Source: Mycobacterium saskatchewanense (GTDB lineage: Bacteria > Actinomycetota > Actinomycetes > Mycobacteriales > Mycobacteriaceae). From it: a stretch of DNA of 64,000 nt. The stretch is taken from positions 868,001 to 932,000 of the forward strand of contig NZ_AP022573.1 in the NCBI RefSeq assembly GCF_010729105.1, in the 5' to 3' direction. This document shows positions 26,285 through 37,243 of the stretch, in pieces (position 1 is the first letter of the stretch; every line of letters starts with the position of its first letter). The position numbers were made by a program, and so were the translations under genes. Under the pieces are notes generated by a model, which saw only the letters and a list, made by a program, of their open reading frames with translations, was not told the origin of the DNA and ran no database searches.

Positions 26285-26296
26285 TAGGTATACCTA
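26285..26296. promoter_or_regulatory. 12-bp perfect palindrome upstream of the GMC oxidoreductase
   Basis: TAGGTATACCTA reads the same on both strands and ends 27 bp before the GTG start. The half-site TAGG resembles metal-regulator (DtxR/IdeR-like) half-sites, but the site is shorter than a normal iron box. The rest of the 310-bp gap 26013-26322 holds only this and the glycosyltransferase promoter. Confidence 0.4.
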
Positions 26297-26322
26297 AGAA
26301 TACCCAGCAGAAGGAGCCTTCG

Positions 26323-27876
26323 GTGGATGCTGTGCTGCAGCCGGGCTATGACGTCATCGTGTGCGGGGCCGGGTCGTCGGGGTCGGTGATCGCCCGCAGG
26401 CTCGCCGAGAATGCCGACGTGCGGGTCTTGCTTCTGGAAGCCGGCGGCAGCGATGACGTCCCCGGCGTAACCGAGGCGGGGCAGTGGCCGACGAATCTCG
26501 GGAGCGAGCGAGACTGGGCGTTCGTGTCCGAACCAGACCCCCGGCTGCACGGGCGTTCGATCCCGTTCTCGATGGGAAAGGCCCTCGGCGGTGGCTCCAG
26601 CATCAATCTCATGGTGTGGGCACGCGGGCACCGCAACGACTGGGACCACTTCGCGGACGAATCCGGCGAACCGGCGTGGGACTACGAGCACGTCCTCGGC
26701 CTCTACCGGCAGATCGAGGACTGGCACGGCGTCGGCGAGCCCCACCATCGCGGCAGGGGCGGCCTGGTGTTCGTCGAGCCGGCGCGCGACACGCATCCGA
26801 TCGCGGCAGCCACGCTGGACGCGGCCCGGGCCCACGGCATCCCCACCTTCCAAAGCCCCAACGGTCGCATGATGGAGAGCGCCCGCGGCGCGGCCTTCAT
26901 CGACCTGAGGGTCCGCGAGGGGAAGCGCCAGTCGGTCTTCCGCACCTATACCGCGCCCTACCTGGACCGGCCGAACCTGACCGTGGTGCCGCACGCGCTG
27001 GTCACGCGGGTGACCTTCGACGGCAACCGCGCCACCGGCGTCGAGGTCCGCCACGGCGGAGAGACCCACCACGTCGCCGCCGAGGCCGAGGTCGTGCTGT
27101 CCCTTGGCGCGATCCACACCCCGAAGGTCCTCATGCAATCCGGCGTCGGAGACTCCGACGAGTTACGCGGCGCCGGGGTGACAGCCCGCCACCACCTGCC
27201 CGGAGTGGGGCGCAACTTCCAGGACCACTTCGGGTTCGACGTCGTCTGGGAATTCCCCGAGGGTGTACAGCCCGCCGCTCTGGCGGGGGCGGCGTTGTTC
27301 TGGGACTCGGGAGCGGCGGGCGTCGACGGACCGGACCTGTTCGCCTGCCTGGGGCCGTTTCCCAAGTCGACCCCCGAGAACGTCGCCAAATTTGGTCTGC
27401 CCCTGAATAGTTGGATCCTGTTCGGCTCACCGACCCACCCCGCCAGCCGCGGCCGGTTGCGGTTGTCGGGACCGGGCCCGGACGATCCCATCCGGATCGA
27501 GGCGAACGCCTTGTCGGAACCCGAGGACCTCAAGACGGCCATCGCCTGCATCGAGACCCTCCGGGAGATCGGCAACTCCCCCGAACTGCGACCCTTCGTC
27601 GCGCGCGAGGTCATGCCGGGCGACCTGTCGGGCGCCGAACTGGACGCCTACCTTCGTGACGCCGTCAGCACCTACTGGCACGAGTCGGGGACCGCGAAGA
27701 TGGGCCGCGACGAGATGTCCGTGGTGGACGGGCGCCTGAAGGTCTATGGCCTCGAGAATCTGCGCGTCGCCGACGCATCGATCATGCCGCGCATCACCAG
27801 CGGCAACACGATGGCGCCGTGCGTGGTGATCGGGGAGCGCGCCGCCGAGTTCATCAAGGCCGAGCATCGTTTCTGA
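26323..27876 (+). CDS. GMC-family FAD oxidoreductase (choline/alcohol dehydrogenase-like)
   Basis: 517 residues from GTG 26323, with an AAGGAG ribosome site. VIVCGAGSSGSVIARRLAEN (residues about 11-30) is the FAD-binding Rossmann loop, LLLEAGGSD binds the ribose, GKALGGGSSINLMVW is GMC signature 1, GAIHTPKVLMQSGVG is signature 2. The C-terminal catalytic His is in YWHESGTAKMG, and ITSGNTMAPCVVIGERAAEFI closes the FAD domain with the partner Asn. It oxidises an alcohol or polyol; the electron acceptor is not evident. No signal peptide. Its regulation may involve the palindrome at 26285. Confidence 0.92.
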   Translation: MDAVLQPGYDVIVCGAGSSGSVIARRLAENADVRVLLLEAGGSDDVPGVTEAGQWPTNLGSERDWAFVSEPDPRLHGRSIPFSMGKALGGGSSINLMVWARGHRNDWDHFADESGEPAWDYEHVLGLYRQIEDWHGVGEPHHRGRGGLVFVEPARDTHPIAAATLDAARAHGIPTFQSPNGRMMESARGAAFIDLRVREGKRQSVFRTYTAPYLDRPNLTVVPHALVTRVTFDGNRATGVEVRHGGETHHVAAEAEVVLSLGAIHTPKVLMQSGVGDSDELRGAGVTARHHLPGVGRNFQDHFGFDVVWEFPEGVQPAALAGAALFWDSGAAGVDGPDLFACLGPFPKSTPENVAKFGLPLNSWILFGSPTHPASRGRLRLSGPGPDDPIRIEANALSEPEDLKTAIACIETLREIGNSPELRPFVAREVMPGDLSGAELDAYLRDAVSTYWHESGTAKMGRDEMSVVDGRLKVYGLENLRVADASIMPRITSGNTMAPCVVIGERAAEFIKAEHRF

Positions 27877-27905
27877 GCCGGGCGCCGAGTTGTTACCATC
27901 GCGCG

Positions 27906-28694
27906 GTGCCCGACTCGGCTGCACCACCCGGACCGCCCCCGGTCACCCGGCGCGACCTCCTCAAATACGCGCTGGCGCCCGTCCTGCTGGGCGCGGCCGC
28001 CGGCCTGGCCGCGCCGGTGGCATCGGCCGCCGCCACCCGGCTGATCGATTTCGCCGAGCGGCGGATCTCACCGGACGAGATCAAGGCCGCCGGCTACGAC
28101 GGGGTGGTCAATTACGTATCGGCGTCGCGGCCGGGCGCGAATTTCGAGGCCAAGCCCATCACCCGCGAGTACGCCGACGCGTTGCGCGCGGCGGGCCTGC
28201 AGATCGTCAGCAACTTCCAGTACGGCAAGCCCGGCTGGCCCGACCCGTCGGACTACACCCGCGGCTACGACGGCGGAGTGGCCGACGCCCACACCGCCAT
28301 GGGGCTGCACTCAGCCGCCGGTGGGCCTCCCTCTGCCCCAATCTTTTTCAGCGTCGACGACGACATCGACGAGAACACCTGGAACGGCCCGGCCGTCGAC
28401 TGGTTCCGGGGGATCAACTCCGCCCTGGGCGTCGGCCGCACCGGCATCTACGGGCATGCCAAGGCCTGCGGCTGGGCGATCAGGGATGGGGTGATCGGCC
28501 ACTCGAGCACGCCGGGGCACCGGTGGGCGTGGCAGACCAGCTCGTGGTCGCATGGCGACCGCGAGCCCGCGGCGGTGCTCTACCAAGCGGTGGTCAACAG
28601 CCCGTCGAATCCCAGTCCGCTGCTGGGCGGGATCAACGTCGACATCGACGACGTCCTCGCCGCCGACTATGGCCAGTGGGATTTCGCCCGCTGA
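27906..28694 (+). CDS. Tat-secreted DUF1906 (glycoside hydrolase-like) protein, Rv2525c-like
   Basis: 262 residues from GTG 27906. A twin-arginine signal is clear (TRRDLLKYALAPVLLGAAAG, then LAAPVASAAA). The mature domain has the DUF1906 pattern: LIDFAERRISPDEIKAAGYDGVVNYVS, LQIVSNFQYGK, APIFFSVDDDIDENTWN (the acidic site), GVGRTGIYGHAKACGWA, YGQWDF at the end. It resembles M. tuberculosis Rv2525c, a Tat substrate implicated in cell-wall processes. A glycan-hydrolysing role outside the membrane is probable but unproven. Confidence 0.9.
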   Translation: MPDSAAPPGPPPVTRRDLLKYALAPVLLGAAAGLAAPVASAAATRLIDFAERRISPDEIKAAGYDGVVNYVSASRPGANFEAKPITREYADALRAAGLQIVSNFQYGKPGWPDPSDYTRGYDGGVADAHTAMGLHSAAGGPPSAPIFFSVDDDIDENTWNGPAVDWFRGINSALGVGRTGIYGHAKACGWAIRDGVIGHSSTPGHRWAWQTSSWSHGDREPAAVLYQAVVNSPSNPSPLLGGINVDIDDVLAADYGQWDFAR

Positions 28695-28772
28695 TCCATT
28701 CTCGGGTGTCCGGGTGCTCGCCATTCGACGGCTCGTCCGCGTCCGCGTCCCCGTCCGCGTCCCCGACCGCGA

Positions 28773-28825
28773 GACATAATCCAGCGCGACCCCAACCGGC
28801 GAGTCGTGTGCGTCGTTTATATGTC
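28773..28825. repeat. 53-bp palindromic-ended element, copy C
   Basis: Begins GACATAA and ends TTATATGTC, with a core containing CGGCGAGTCGT. It is more diverged than the other copies, but its length is identical (53 bp) and it again sits between convergent genes (DUF1906 and katG). Orientation is the same as copy A. Confidence 0.65.
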
Positions 28826-28888
28826 GCGGGCGCCCGCGACGGGCGCCCGTGACGGGCAACCGCGCGACGCCAACGCCCACCAACGCGA

Positions 28889-28923
28889 CGACGCCCCGGG
28901 TGCGGGTGGCTCCCGGGGCGTCG
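28889..28923 (-). terminator. Hairpin downstream of katG
   Basis: CGACGCCCCGGG (28889-28900) and CCCGGGGCGTCG (28912-28923) form a perfect 12-bp stem with an 11-nt loop, 14 bp after the katG stop codon on the minus strand. There is no T-tract, but position and stability make it a likely end of the furA-katG transcript. Confidence 0.75.
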
Positions 28924-28937
28924 CAGTGTTGAGCTGA

Positions 28938-31211
<2,274 letters not shown>

Positions 31212-31652
31212 CTAGGAACCGGCTGTTGCACATTCGGGGCAGACGCCCCAGTAGATGACCTCGGCCTCGTGGAGGACGAAGCCGTCGAGAACGTTGTCGA
31301 CGTCCGCCGGGGTCAGGCATGGGGCCTCACCGACCGCGCAGTCGACGTCGGTGATGATGCCGCAGCACCGGCACACGACGTGGTGGTGGTTGTCGCCGAC
31401 CCGCGACTCGTAGCGGGCGACGGACCCCGACGGTTGGATGCGCCGAACCAAACCCGCGGCGGTCAGCGCGTTGAGCACGTCGTAGACAGCCTGTCGAGAC
31501 ACCTCGGGCAGGGCGCCGCGCACCACCGAGAAGATCGTCTCGGTGTCGGCGTGGGGATGGGCGTCCACGGCCTGCAACACCGCGATCCGGGGACGGGTCA
31601 CCCGCAGATCGGCCATTCGCAGCAGCTCCGCGTGATCGCCCGTCGCTGACAC
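31212..31652 (-). CDS. furA: Ferric-uptake-type regulator FurA
   Basis: 146 residues from GTG 31652. I chose this start rather than GTG 31670 because the -10 box (31659-31664) ends 6 bp before it, giving a leaderless transcript as known for mycobacterial furA. The winged-helix part (ADLRVTRPRIAVLQAVDAHPHADTETI, SRQAVYDVLNALTAAGLVRRI) precedes the metal-binding dimer domain (SRVGDNHHHVVCRCCG, with CxxC, and WGVCPECATAG). It represses the furA-katG operon in response to metal and peroxide. The katG gene is directly downstream. Confidence 0.95.
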   Translation of the reverse strand: MSATGDHAELLRMADLRVTRPRIAVLQAVDAHPHADTETIFSVVRGALPEVSRQAVYDVLNALTAAGLVRRIQPSGSVARYESRVGDNHHHVVCRCCGIITDVDCAVGEAPCLTPADVDNVLDGFVLHEAEVIYWGVCPECATAGS

Positions 31653-31658
31653 CGCATC

Positions 31659-31688
31659 AATATGACGCACTTATCTGGAATGAGTCAA
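31659..31688 (-). promoter_or_regulatory. furA promoter (leaderless)
   Basis: On the minus strand, TTGACT (31688-31683), an 18-nt spacer and CATATT (31664-31659) precede the GTG start by 6 nt. The flanking AT-rich sequence (31665-31700) is where FurA would bind for autorepression. Confidence 0.75.
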
Positions 31689-31743
31689 GACTTTATTGTG
31701 AAGCCGCGCACATCTCACAGTCGATGAGACACAGGCCATACCA

Positions 31744-33030
31744 TCACGCCGGCTTCAAAGCGCTGCCCTGACGCCACTGGTCCCAGCTGAGCGTCCAGTC
31801 GCCGTTCTGCGCCAGCTTCAGCGGGGGGCCGCCGCTGTTGCGGACCTCCACCACGTCGCCCGGAACCGAAAAGTTGTAGAACCATTTCGCGTTGTCGGCG
31901 TTGAGGTTCAGGCATCCGTGTGAGGTGTCCTGGTGCCCTTGGGCCCACACCGTGGCGTCGAGCTCGTGAAGGTAGATGCCGTCGGTGCTGATCTTGGTGG
32001 CCCAGTTGATGGTCTCGCGGTATCCGAGGCGGGAGTTCTTGGGCAACCCGAACGTCGAGGAGTCCATGATGACCGGATTGCCCTTGTCCAGCACGGTGTA
32101 GACGCCCGGCGGGGTCCACAGCGAAATGGTCTGCTCGCCGACCTTTTCGGTGCCGCCCATTCCCATCGAAGTGGGCATGGTGCGGACCAGGGCGCCATTG
32201 TCGAAGACGCTGACCTGGTGGGTGGCATCGTCGGCGATGGAGACGTGCGCGTCCCCGATCTTGAAGGAAACCCGGGTGTCATCCTGCCCGAACAGTCCGT
32301 CGCCCAGGCCGATTCCGTAGATCTTGGCTTCCGCCGTGACCGTCGTGCCCGGCGAGTAGTAGTGCTCGGGTCGCCAGTGGGCGCTCTGGCCGTCGACCCA
32401 GAACCACGAGCCCTCGACCTTGGGGCTGGCGGTCACGCTCAGCTGCCGCTCGGCCGCCGCCCGGTCGGCGATCTGCTCGTCGAAGTGGGCGACGACCACG
32501 GTGCCCACCCCGTAGGTGCCGCCGTCCTTCAGCGCCGCCTCCGACGTCGTGGTGAAGGAGACCTTGGTCTGGTTGGAGGGCTGCAACGTCGAAAAGGACG
32601 ACACTTGGGTCGACGCAACGCCATTCGGGCCGCGGCTGCTCACGGTCAACGTGTAGGTGCGTCCGTACCCGAGCGGGACGGTCGGCTTCCAGACGGTGTT
32701 GTCCGGAGTCATCACGCCTTCGACCGATTTGCCGCTCTCGTTGACCATATGGACGTCGGTCAGCGTGCCGGCGTCGGCTTTGACCGTGACGTGGGCGAGC
32801 GGGTCGACGTCGCGCGCGTTGGCGCCGGGCGTGATCGAGACCTGGGCCGGTCCAGAAGTTTTCGAGGCGGCGGTGTGGTTTCCGCAGCTTCCGCCGGCGC
32901 ATTGCGGGGTCACCACCGCGTACACCACGCCGGCGACCGCGATGAGCACCAGCGCGGCCAGCAACACTCGGCGGGGCCGCTTGACGTTAAGGATCCGCCG
33001 GACGAGCTGATCGCTGTTTTCTGACGTCAT
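31744..33030 (-). CDS. L,D-transpeptidase (LdtMt2-like), membrane anchored
   Basis: 428 residues from ATG 33030 (MTSENSDQL). A basic stretch and membrane segment (residues 18-40, RPRRVLLAALVLIAVAGVVY) anchor the protein. Two Ig-like domains follow (YTLTVSSRGPNGVAST; EQIADRAAAERQLSVTASPKVEG, WRPEHYYSPGTTV), then the YkuD catalytic domain with SMGMGG, IMDSSTFGLP and HQDTSHGCLNLNADNA (catalytic Cys in SHGCLN). It makes 3-3 cross-links in peptidoglycan and is a carbapenem target class. Its domain order is like LdtMt2, though it has a TM anchor and a Cys pair (CAGGSC) rather than an evident lipobox. Confidence 0.92.
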   Translation of the reverse strand: MTSENSDQLVRRILNVKRPRRVLLAALVLIAVAGVVYAVVTPQCAGGSCGNHTAASKTSGPAQVSITPGANARDVDPLAHVTVKADAGTLTDVHMVNESGKSVEGVMTPDNTVWKPTVPLGYGRTYTLTVSSRGPNGVASTQVSSFSTLQPSNQTKVSFTTTSEAALKDGGTYGVGTVVVAHFDEQIADRAAAERQLSVTASPKVEGSWFWVDGQSAHWRPEHYYSPGTTVTAEAKIYGIGLGDGLFGQDDTRVSFKIGDAHVSIADDATHQVSVFDNGALVRTMPTSMGMGGTEKVGEQTISLWTPPGVYTVLDKGNPVIMDSSTFGLPKNSRLGYRETINWATKISTDGIYLHELDATVWAQGHQDTSHGCLNLNADNAKWFYNFSVPGDVVEVRNSGGPPLKLAQNGDWTLSWDQWRQGSALKPA

Positions 33031-33145
33031 TGGGTGCCGGATCCTTGATTCGTGTGGGCTGAAAGTTATAGATGAGGTAGCCCGGGGGACACGATCCGAA
33101 ACAGACGGGTGCCTCACAGCCTTGGCTTCGGGGGATCATGGCGTC

Positions 33146-33952
33146 ATGGCCGACGACGAACTCGACGCTCTCTACCGGGAGCGACCCGAGGCGTTCACCG
33201 CGGAACGCGCCAAGTTGGCGGCCGCGGCAAGGAAGCGCGGCGACACCGCCGCCGCGAAGCGAATCTCCGCGTCTCGCAAGCCCACAACGTCCGCGTGGAT
33301 CGTGAATCGGCTGGCCCTCGAGCACCAGGACACCGCGCGGCGGCTGGGCGACCTGGGGGACCGGCTCCGCGACGCGCACGCGGCGATGGACGGCGACCGG
33401 ATCCGCGAGCTGTCGGCCGAGCAGCACAAACTCATCGGTCAGCTCGCGCGCACCGCGTTCGAGACGGCCCGGATTCGGACGCCGTCGCCGACCGCGCGCG
33501 ACGACGTGACCAGCACGCTGCAGGCCGCGATCGCCGACCCCGACGTCCGCGCGCGCCTCGGGCGCCTGACGGGTCCCGAGCAGTGGTCGGGTTTCGGCGC
33601 GTCCGCCGACCTTCCCCCGGAGCCCGGGCCCCCGCCGAAGAGGGGCCGGAAAGCCAAACGATCGGGTCCGCCCGCGCAACGGCCCGACGACGGGGCGGCG
33701 CGCCGGCGGGAGGAGTTGACCGCGGTCGTCATGGGCGCCGAACGCAACCTGGCGGAGGCCGACGAGGCGTTGTCCGCGCGGCAAGCCGACCGCGCCGCCG
33801 CTCAACACCGCCGCGACGAAGCGCTCGCGGGTCTGCGCGCCGCCGAGCGCGAACTCGATGCCGCCGACGGGGAATACCAGAAGGCCAAGCGGGCCAGCCG
33901 CACCGCCGCGCAAGTCGTCAGGGGGGCGAAAGCGCAGCTCGAACGCGGGTGA
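33146..33952 (+). CDS. Coiled-coil hypothetical protein
   Basis: 268 residues from ATG 33146 (MADDELDALYRERPEAF). Charged helices throughout: FTAERAKLAAAARKRGDTAAAKRISASRKPTTSAWIVNRLA, a Pro/Lys-rich linker (PPPKRGRKAKRSGPP, about residues 162-180), then a long coiled coil with EELTAVVMGAERNLAEADEAL. The N-terminal KRISASRKPTTSAWIVN is a pattern shared by a family of uncharacterised actinobacterial proteins. No enzyme motif. It is divergent from the L,D-transpeptidase gene, and its start lies 115 bp away. Confidence 0.8.
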   Translation: MADDELDALYRERPEAFTAERAKLAAAARKRGDTAAAKRISASRKPTTSAWIVNRLALEHQDTARRLGDLGDRLRDAHAAMDGDRIRELSAEQHKLIGQLARTAFETARIRTPSPTARDDVTSTLQAAIADPDVRARLGRLTGPEQWSGFGASADLPPEPGPPPKRGRKAKRSGPPAQRPDDGAARRREELTAVVMGAERNLAEADEALSARQADRAAAQHRRDEALAGLRAAERELDAADGEYQKAKRASRTAAQVVRGAKAQLERG

Positions 33953-33998
33953 CCCGCTTGGCGGTTACCCCCGGGGCTGCCGGGGTATCAGTGCAGTC

Positions 33999-35510
33999 GT
34001 GACCTCGCTATGGCTGTCCGACCGCGTCGAACCCCCCTGGTCCGCAAGCCGGCTTGAGGACGGACCTCGTTCCGCCGACATCATCGTCGTCGGGGCCGGG
34101 ATCACCGGCCTGATGACCGCGGTGCTGCTCGCCCGCGCCGGTAAGGAGGTGCTGGTGCTGGAGGCGCGCACAGTCGGCGCCGGCACCACCGGCAACACCA
34201 CCGCCAAGATCAGCCTGCTGCAGGGCACCCACATGACCAAGATCCTGGCCAAGCACGGCAAGGACCTGGCCCGCGCCTACGTCGAGGGCAACCGCGAGGG
34301 CCAGGACTGGGTGATCAACCACTGCGAGACGCACGGGGTCGCGGTCCAGCGGGAGGACGCCTATACCTACGCCCAGTCCGCGAAGGGCGTCCCGTCGGCG
34401 AAGGCCGAGCTGAAGGCGTGCCAGGCGGTCGGCCTGCCGGTCGAGTGGAGCGACGACGCGGGCGTGCCCTTCCCGTACCACGGCGGCGTGCGGCTGCCGG
34501 AGCAGGCGCAATTCGACCCGATGCCGTTCCTGGACACACTCGCCGAGGAATTCACCGACCGCGGGGGACGGCTCGTCGAACACGCCCGGGTCCGCCGGGT
34601 GTCGTGGCGCGGCGACAAGCTGCGCGTCTACGTCAACGACGCGGCCCAACGCGAGGTCGAACTCGAGACCGGCAGACTGGTGCTCGCGACCGGCATCCCG
34701 ATCCTGGACCGCGGCGGGTTCTTCGCGCGGCTGCAGCCGAGCCGCTCGTACTGCCTGGCCTACCGGGTGCCGGGCGAGATCACGCGGCCGATGATGATCT
34801 CCACCGACTCGCCCACGCGCTCGGTCCGTTATGCGCCCGCCGCGGACGGCGAACGGCTGATCGTGGGCGGAGCCAGCCACACCGTCGGCCGCAGCCGCAG
34901 CCCCTCCAAGGACCTCGAAGAACTGTCGTCCTGGACCCGGCAGCACTACCCCGGCGCCGAGCAGACCCATTTCTGGTCCGCACAGGACTACACGCCCATC
35001 GACGACCTGCCGTACGTCGGCCCCATCCTGCCGAACAACGAAAGTATCTTCGTCGCAACGGGTTTCAACAAGTGGGGGATGACGAACGGGGCCGCCGCGG
35101 CGCTGGCGCTGTCGAGCCGCATCCTGGGCGGGCGGATGGACTGGTCGCGCGCGTTCGCCAGCTGGAGCGCGCACGAGCTCTCCGGGGTATTCACCGCCAT
35201 GCAGTTCAACGCGGAGGTGGGTTTCGACCTGGCCAAGGGCTGGGTGACCCCCGCGACGCGTATCGGCCGGCGCGGCCCGGGCCCGGACGAGGGCGGCGTG
35301 GTCAGCGGACCGCCGTGGCACCTGCAAGCCCGCTGCCGCGTGGACGGCACTGAGCACCGCGTCTCGCCGGTCTGCACGCACCTGGGCGGGATCGTCAACT
35401 GGAACGACGCCGATAAGGCGTGGGAATGCCCATTGCACGGGTCGCGGTTCGCGCCCGACGGCACGCTCCTGGAGGGGCCGGCCACCCGCGATCTGACCAA
35501 GTCGAGCTGA
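33999..35510 (+). CDS. FAD-dependent oxidoreductase fused to a Rieske [2Fe-2S] domain
   Basis: 503 residues from GTG 33999. Domain 1 (about 1-380) is a DAO-type flavoprotein: DIIVVGAGITGLMTAVLLARAGKEVLVLEAR, GTTGNTTAKISLLQG, YTPIDDLPYVGPILPNNESIFVATGFNKWGMTNG. Domain 2 is a Rieske centre: Cys459/His461 (VCTHLGG) and Cys477/His480 (ECPLHGSRF). The Rieske cluster probably passes electrons to or from the flavin; the substrate is unknown. It converges on the cupin gene with a 2-bp gap. Confidence 0.92.
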   Translation: MTSLWLSDRVEPPWSASRLEDGPRSADIIVVGAGITGLMTAVLLARAGKEVLVLEARTVGAGTTGNTTAKISLLQGTHMTKILAKHGKDLARAYVEGNREGQDWVINHCETHGVAVQREDAYTYAQSAKGVPSAKAELKACQAVGLPVEWSDDAGVPFPYHGGVRLPEQAQFDPMPFLDTLAEEFTDRGGRLVEHARVRRVSWRGDKLRVYVNDAAQREVELETGRLVLATGIPILDRGGFFARLQPSRSYCLAYRVPGEITRPMMISTDSPTRSVRYAPAADGERLIVGGASHTVGRSRSPSKDLEELSSWTRQHYPGAEQTHFWSAQDYTPIDDLPYVGPILPNNESIFVATGFNKWGMTNGAAAALALSSRILGGRMDWSRAFASWSAHELSGVFTAMQFNAEVGFDLAKGWVTPATRIGRRGPGPDEGGVVSGPPWHLQARCRVDGTEHRVSPVCTHLGGIVNWNDADKAWECPLHGSRFAPDGTLLEGPATRDLTKSS

Positions 35511-35512
35511 AT

Positions 35513-36067
35513 TCAGACCTGACGCCAGGACGGCTGCGTCGGGTCTGCCAGGCGCATGTCGACCGGGCCGACCCCGAACACGGCGATGACCGCCGGGTCG
35601 GGCTGGCTGGCCGGCACCCCGTCGTAGTGTGGGGTTCGCGCGGCCCGTTTCACGTAGCCCCCGGCGCCGACGGGCACGGCGTCCTCGGGCCGGAAGTCGT
35701 TGCCGCTGTTGACGAACCACGTGCCCGACACCACCACCTGGATGCGGTCGGTCGCATACGTGTGCGGTGCGCTGAACCACCCGGGATTCCATCTCATCAT
35801 CACCAGGTACGGCCCGGGCTTGTCGAAGTCGCCGTACAGCTTCGCCATTTCGCCGCTGTGGGCCGGCAGATTGCCCCAGGATTCGAACGCAATCCGGTCG
35901 AAGGGTAGGACGAATGTCTCGGCGGGATCCGGCCCGTTTTCGGGCGGCGGCGACAACGCGACGTCGGCTTTCGCCGCCGTGTCGGCCCCCGTGGCGGCCT
36001 CGGTAGCGGCCAGCGCCGCCAGCATCAGCGGCGCCGCCATGAGCAGTGCTCTCCGGTTCGATTCCAT
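35513..36067 (-). CDS. Secreted cupin-like protein
   Basis: 184 residues from ATG 36067 (MESNRRALLMAAPLM). A signal peptide with RR at the start (Tat-like) ends near residue 27. The mature domain has beta-barrel features of cupins: PYLVMMRWNPGWFSAPHTYATDRIQVVVSGTWFVNSG, VPVGAGGYVKRAARTPHYDG, with His and other candidate metal ligands. Likely binds a small ligand or metal outside the cytosol. It lies on the minus strand after the methyltransferase at 36121, 53 bp away. Confidence 0.75.
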   Translation of the reverse strand: MESNRRALLMAAPLMLAALAATEAATGADTAAKADVALSPPPENGPDPAETFVLPFDRIAFESWGNLPAHSGEMAKLYGDFDKPGPYLVMMRWNPGWFSAPHTYATDRIQVVVSGTWFVNSGNDFRPEDAVPVGAGGYVKRAARTPHYDGVPASQPDPAVIAVFGVGPVDMRLADPTQPSWRQV

Positions 36068-36120
36068 GGTTCCCCCGCCTCTCTTCAATCATATTCTGCC
36101 ACAATATGATTCGTCTGGCA

Positions 36121-37161
36121 TCAGCCCTTGCGGTAGACGAGCCAGCGCAACTCGACCGGGGACTGCTCCCGCTCGACGTCGAACACGTCGAGGCCGCCGG
36201 CCCACCCGTCGAACCAGCCTGTGGGCGGCCATGCCCCCTCGGGCAGGTGCGCCTTTTCGTAGTCGTACGCCGAATCGTCGCCGACCAGCTCGAGCGGCAG
36301 CCCCGCCGCGGATGCCGCTACCTCGTCGCGGGTGAAGAGCATCGTGTTGCACTGCTGGCCGAACTCGCGGGCGGCGGCGTCGGGGGTGTAACCGGGACGC
36401 GCTACGAAGGTGTTGAACACCAGCACTCCGCCGGGAGCCAGGCAGTCCGCGGCGAGTTCGAACACGCCCCGCAGCTCGTTTGTCGTGCGGAAGTCGGACA
36501 CCACCTCGGAGAGCAACATCAGCTGGTACTGACCGTGGACTCCCTCCAGGGCCGTGAAGACATCGCTCTGAATGACGCGCACGCAGAGCGATTCGACCTC
36601 GGCCGCCGACCGGATCTCCTCGGCGAACTTCGGCGTCATCTCGACCGCGTCCACCGGGTGGCCGCGCCGGGCCAGGGCCAGGGCGTTGCGTCCGGTCCCC
36701 GCCCCAATGTCCAGCACCCGGTACGCCGCCGGGTCCCGCACGTCGGCGGCCAGGGCCATCACCCGCGCGTCCGGTTCGGTGCCGAACAGCGGCGGTGCGC
36801 GGAAGCCCACCCACTGCTCGTAGTCGGCCTCGATGCTGCGCCATTGGGCCTTGACGCGGTAGTTCAGCCCGGTGCCGAAGGGGACGCTGAACGAGATGAC
36901 GATGTCGGAGCGAGGGGAGGCCTTGAACGCCTTCGCCAGCTCCGCCTCCAGCACCACCCTGAGTTGGACGGACTGTTCGTCCGTGTAGGCGACGCCCAGG
37001 CTGGCGCAGAGGTTGGCGCACAGCTGCACGTACTCGTCGATCAGGCCCGGGACCGCGGGAACGGTGATCTGGCCCTCGGCCGTTGAGCGGCGGTACAACC
37101 GCCGGACCATCGCCTCGCGCAGCACCGACGGGTCGAAGGATCTGGGTGGGCCGTCTTCCAC
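36121..37161 (-). CDS. SAM-dependent methyltransferase
   Basis: 346 residues. The first 115 residues form a helical domain without known motif. The catalytic part starts with YRVLDIGAGTGRNALALARRGHPVDAVEMTPKFAEEI (motif I about residues 146-160), VIQSDVFTALEGVHGQYQLMLLSEVVSDF, LAPGGVLVFNTFVARPGYTPD. The C-terminal end has AWPPTGWFDGWAGGLDVFD. Possibly acts on a small molecule or lipid. It is the gene before the cupin on the same strand, so an operon is possible. Confidence 0.85.
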   Translation of the reverse strand: MEDGPPRSFDPSVLREAMVRRLYRRSTAEGQITVPAVPGLIDEYVQLCANLCASLGVAYTDEQSVQLRVVLEAELAKAFKASPRSDIVISFSVPFGTGLNYRVKAQWRSIEADYEQWVGFRAPPLFGTEPDARVMALAADVRDPAAYRVLDIGAGTGRNALALARRGHPVDAVEMTPKFAEEIRSAAEVESLCVRVIQSDVFTALEGVHGQYQLMLLSEVVSDFRTTNELRGVFELAADCLAPGGVLVFNTFVARPGYTPDAAAREFGQQCNTMLFTRDEVAASAAGLPLELVGDDSAYDYEKAHLPEGAWPPTGWFDGWAGGLDVFDVEREQSPVELRWLVYRKG

Positions 37162-37243
37162 CAGACCCTTCTACAGGACCGTCCGGCCCGACACCAACGC
37201 TGGCGGCGCGCGGTCGGCTCGCCCCGGCTAGAACGGTCGCGGC

